NCBI GenBank assembly: GCA_004561775.1
Contig: SFUD01000029.1
Coordinates: 1 to 7,450 of the forward strand
Length of the DNA stretch: 7,450 nt
Source: a bacterium
GTDB lineage: Bacteria > Bacteroidota > Bacteroidia > Bacteroidales > UBA932
Direction: 5' to 3'
Shown: piece by piece, positions 6,280 to 7,450 of the stretch
Numbering within the stretch: position 1 is the stretch's first letter
Layout: each line of letters opens with the position of its first letter
Program-made: the position numbers and the translations under genes
The notes under the pieces: model-generated
Told to the model about the DNA's origin: nothing
Seen by the model: only the letters and a program-made list of their open reading frames with translations
Databases searched by the model: none

Positions 6280-7346
6280 TCTGCTTCAATCACAATGCAC
6301 ACAGGCTCATTGCCTCCTGTGTGGAAATCTTCCCACATCTTTGTAAGGGTGCCGCTCTGCAGATTCCTTCTGAAGAGTTGCAGCACATTGCTGTTCTTGC
6401 AGGCAACAACCATATACTCCCCGCAGGGCGTTATTGCAAAATTACGCGGGTGTTTGGCGGTTGGAGTAAAACCCCTTCTGATAAGAGTGCCATCTGGAGC
6501 TATCTCATAATGCACTATGCCATCCTCTATATTGCGATTGCTGGAGTAGAGAAATCTCCCGTCTGGCGAGAGATGAATGTCTGCACTTGCCTGCGCGCCT
6601 GTCTGCTCTGTGGCAATCTCTTCAATATAAGCTAGTTGCAAATTCCACTCAGCTGCTTCTCCCCGCACAATGGAGTAGCGGAAAGAGATTATGCTTCCCG
6701 ATATCTCATTAAGCAGATAAATCATCTTAAGACCTTTGTGTATTGCAAAGTGGCGTGGTCCGGAGCCCGGAGGCACGCTGCAGCAGGCGGGGCTGTTTGC
6801 AACAATTCCCTCAATTGCGCCATCGCTTCCCAAGAGGGCTCTGTAGAGTCTTAGCCTGTCCGAACCAAGGTCTGCCGCTACAATAAAGGTGCAGGGCGCA
6901 CCATCGGGAGCGCTCTCCTCCAGCACCTGCAGGGAGTGTATGTGCGCCGCCCGCTGTCTGCGCTGCTCCGGCCCGCTGCCGCTCTCCTTTGGAGTATGGA
7001 GAGGAGTGCCTATGGCGCCATCCTGCAGTATGGGAAAGAGGGAGATATTGCCCCCAGTGTAGTTTGCAGTAAGGAGCCTCTTGTTGTGGCAGATAAGGTA
7101 GCAAGGGTCTGGTTGCACCTCTGCAGTGCGGTTTATTAGGTGCAGGCTCTCCTTCCCAAATGCGGAGAGAAGAGAGTTGTTGCCTGCCTCTGTTATTGCA
7201 TAGATGCACTGGCCGGCAGAGGCAAGATAGGAGCTATGATGCACAGAAGCCCGGCCGGTCTCCACCGCCCAGGCTCCCTTATCAGGCTCCATCCTTAATC
7301 TAAGCAGATTATCTCCGTAGCACCCTATGTATAGAGTATAGTGCAA
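6276..7346 (-). CDS. Lactonase family beta-propeller, 6-phosphogluconolactonase-like
   Basis: The 356-residue product matches the seven-bladed beta-propeller lactonase family (Pgl type). Members include E. coli Pgl, which hydrolyses 6-phosphogluconolactone in the pentose phosphate pathway. Motifs in order: Leu-Tyr-Ile-Gly-Cys-Tyr at residues 5-10, Ser-Ser-Tyr-Leu-Ala at 38-42, Thr-Ala-Asn-Tyr-Thr-Gly-Gly-Asn at 93-100 and Ala-Ala-His-Ile-His at 133-137. These are followed by Ala-Asp-Leu-Gly-Ser-Asp-Arg at 158-164, Gly-Ser-Gly-Pro-Arg-His-Phe at 194-200, His-Leu-Ser-Pro-Asp-Gly-Arg-Phe-Leu-Tyr at 258-267 and His-Pro-Arg-Asn-Phe at 299-303. No signal peptide is seen, so it is probably cytoplasmic. 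The substrate cannot be fixed from sequence. I chose the TTG start at 7344-7346 because the first ATG (residue 19) would remove the first strand of the propeller. It begins 6 bases after glnS and in the same frame. Confidence 0.9.
   Translation of the reverse strand: MHYTLYIGCYGDNLLRLRMEPDKGAWAVETGRASVHHSSYLASAGQCIYAITEAGNNSLLSAFGKESLHLINRTAEVQPDPCYLICHNKRLLTANYTGGNISLFPILQDGAIGTPLHTPKESGSGPEQRRQRAAHIHSLQVLEESAPDGAPCTFIVAADLGSDRLRLYRALLGSDGAIEGIVANSPACCSVPPGSGPRHFAIHKGLKMIYLLNEISGSIISFRYSIVRGEAAEWNLQLAYIEEIATEQTGAQASADIHLSPDGRFLYSSNRNIEDGIVHYEIAPDGTLIRRGFTPTAKHPRNFAITPCGEYMVVACKNSNVLQLFRRNLQSGTLTKMWEDFHTGGNEPVCIVIEAD
6298..6323 (+). other. Hairpin 18 bases beyond the lipoprotein stop
   Basis: CACACAGG at 6298-6305 pairs perfectly with CCTGTGTG at 6316-6323 around a 10-base loop. 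In the + strand transcript it lies just after the lipoprotein stop codon, so it could mark or protect the 3' end. It has no T-run behind it, so it is not a standard intrinsic terminator. On the other strand it lies within the last codons of the lactonase gene, so coding constraint may explain it. Confidence 0.3.
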
Positions 7347-7352
7347 ATCGGG

Positions 7353-7450
7353 TTATTTTTTAATCTTGAAGTTATCTTTAAGGGTGGCTGTTCTGTTAAA
7401 GACACTCTTTTGTGGAGTGGAATCCTTATCTTTAAAGAAATAGCCTATTC
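7353..7450 (-). CDS. glnS: Glutamine-tRNA ligase, C-terminal end (partial)
   Basis: Only the last 31 codons and the TAA stop (7353-7355) are inside the window; the gene continues past the right edge. The peptide reads Ile-Gly-Tyr-Phe-Phe, then Asp-Ser-Thr-Pro, then Val-Phe-Asn-Arg-Thr, and ends Leu-Lys-Asp-Asn-Phe-Lys-Ile-Lys-Lys. This is the diagnostic end of class I glutaminyl-tRNA synthetase (E. coli: GYF, then VFNRTVGLRDTW), part of the C-terminal anticodon-binding beta-barrel. The enzyme charges tRNA-Gln with glutamine directly. The lactonase gene starts 6 bases after its stop and is almost certainly co-transcribed. Confidence 0.92.
   Translation of the reverse strand, partial: IGYFFKDKDSTPQKSVFNRTATLKDNFKIKK

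Noticed and set aside
1..7450. A novel multi-gene system or mobile island.
   Set aside because: All genes fall into vertically inherited housekeeping or Bacteroidetes core families, with no integrase, transposase, toxin-antitoxin pair, direct-repeat borders or visible compositional break.

Overview
The window looks like ordinary chromosomal core sequence from a member of the Bacteroidales (phylum Bacteroidota). The evidence is a yajC, ybbR-like and coaE cluster, a DUF5606 protein, a lipoprotein resembling the DUF6340 family, starts with almost no Shine-Dalgarno sequence, and one promoter matching the Bacteroidetes TTG / TAnnTTTG pattern. I cannot name the genus from sequence alone.

Layout. 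From the left edge to 6279 everything is on the + strand. The first block holds the end of yajC (preprotein translocase accessory subunit), a YbbR-like membrane-anchored protein, coaE (last step of coenzyme A synthesis) and a DjlA-like TerB/J-domain co-chaperone. The four genes sit 20 to 70 bases apart and probably form one transcription unit entering from outside the window. A promoter directly after the djlA-like stop then starts a second block: a DUF5606 protein, rimO (methylthiolation of ribosomal protein S12), a fabG-type 3-oxoacyl-ACP reductase and a lipoprotein with a TPR-like C-terminus. From 6276 to the right edge the genes are on the - strand: a seven-bladed beta-propeller lactonase (6-phosphogluconolactonase-like) immediately downstream of glnS, of which only the last 31 codons are present. 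The two convergent blocks meet in overlapping stop codons. No gap reaches 300 bases; the longest is the 74-base promoter and leader region before the DUF5606 gene.

Function. Most genes are housekeeping: secretion, CoA supply, fatty acid elongation, ribosome modification, tRNA charging and pentose phosphate metabolism. I see no mobile element, CRISPR array, tRNA, rRNA or defence cassette, and no new multi-gene system. Points worth a second look are a one-base frame disruption in yajC that removes its conserved C-terminus, an exact 11-base-period repeat in the DUF5606 leader, strong scarcity of GATC and CATG, the overlapping convergent stops with a hairpin just beyond, and the in-frame TTG start of the lactonase directly behind glnS.
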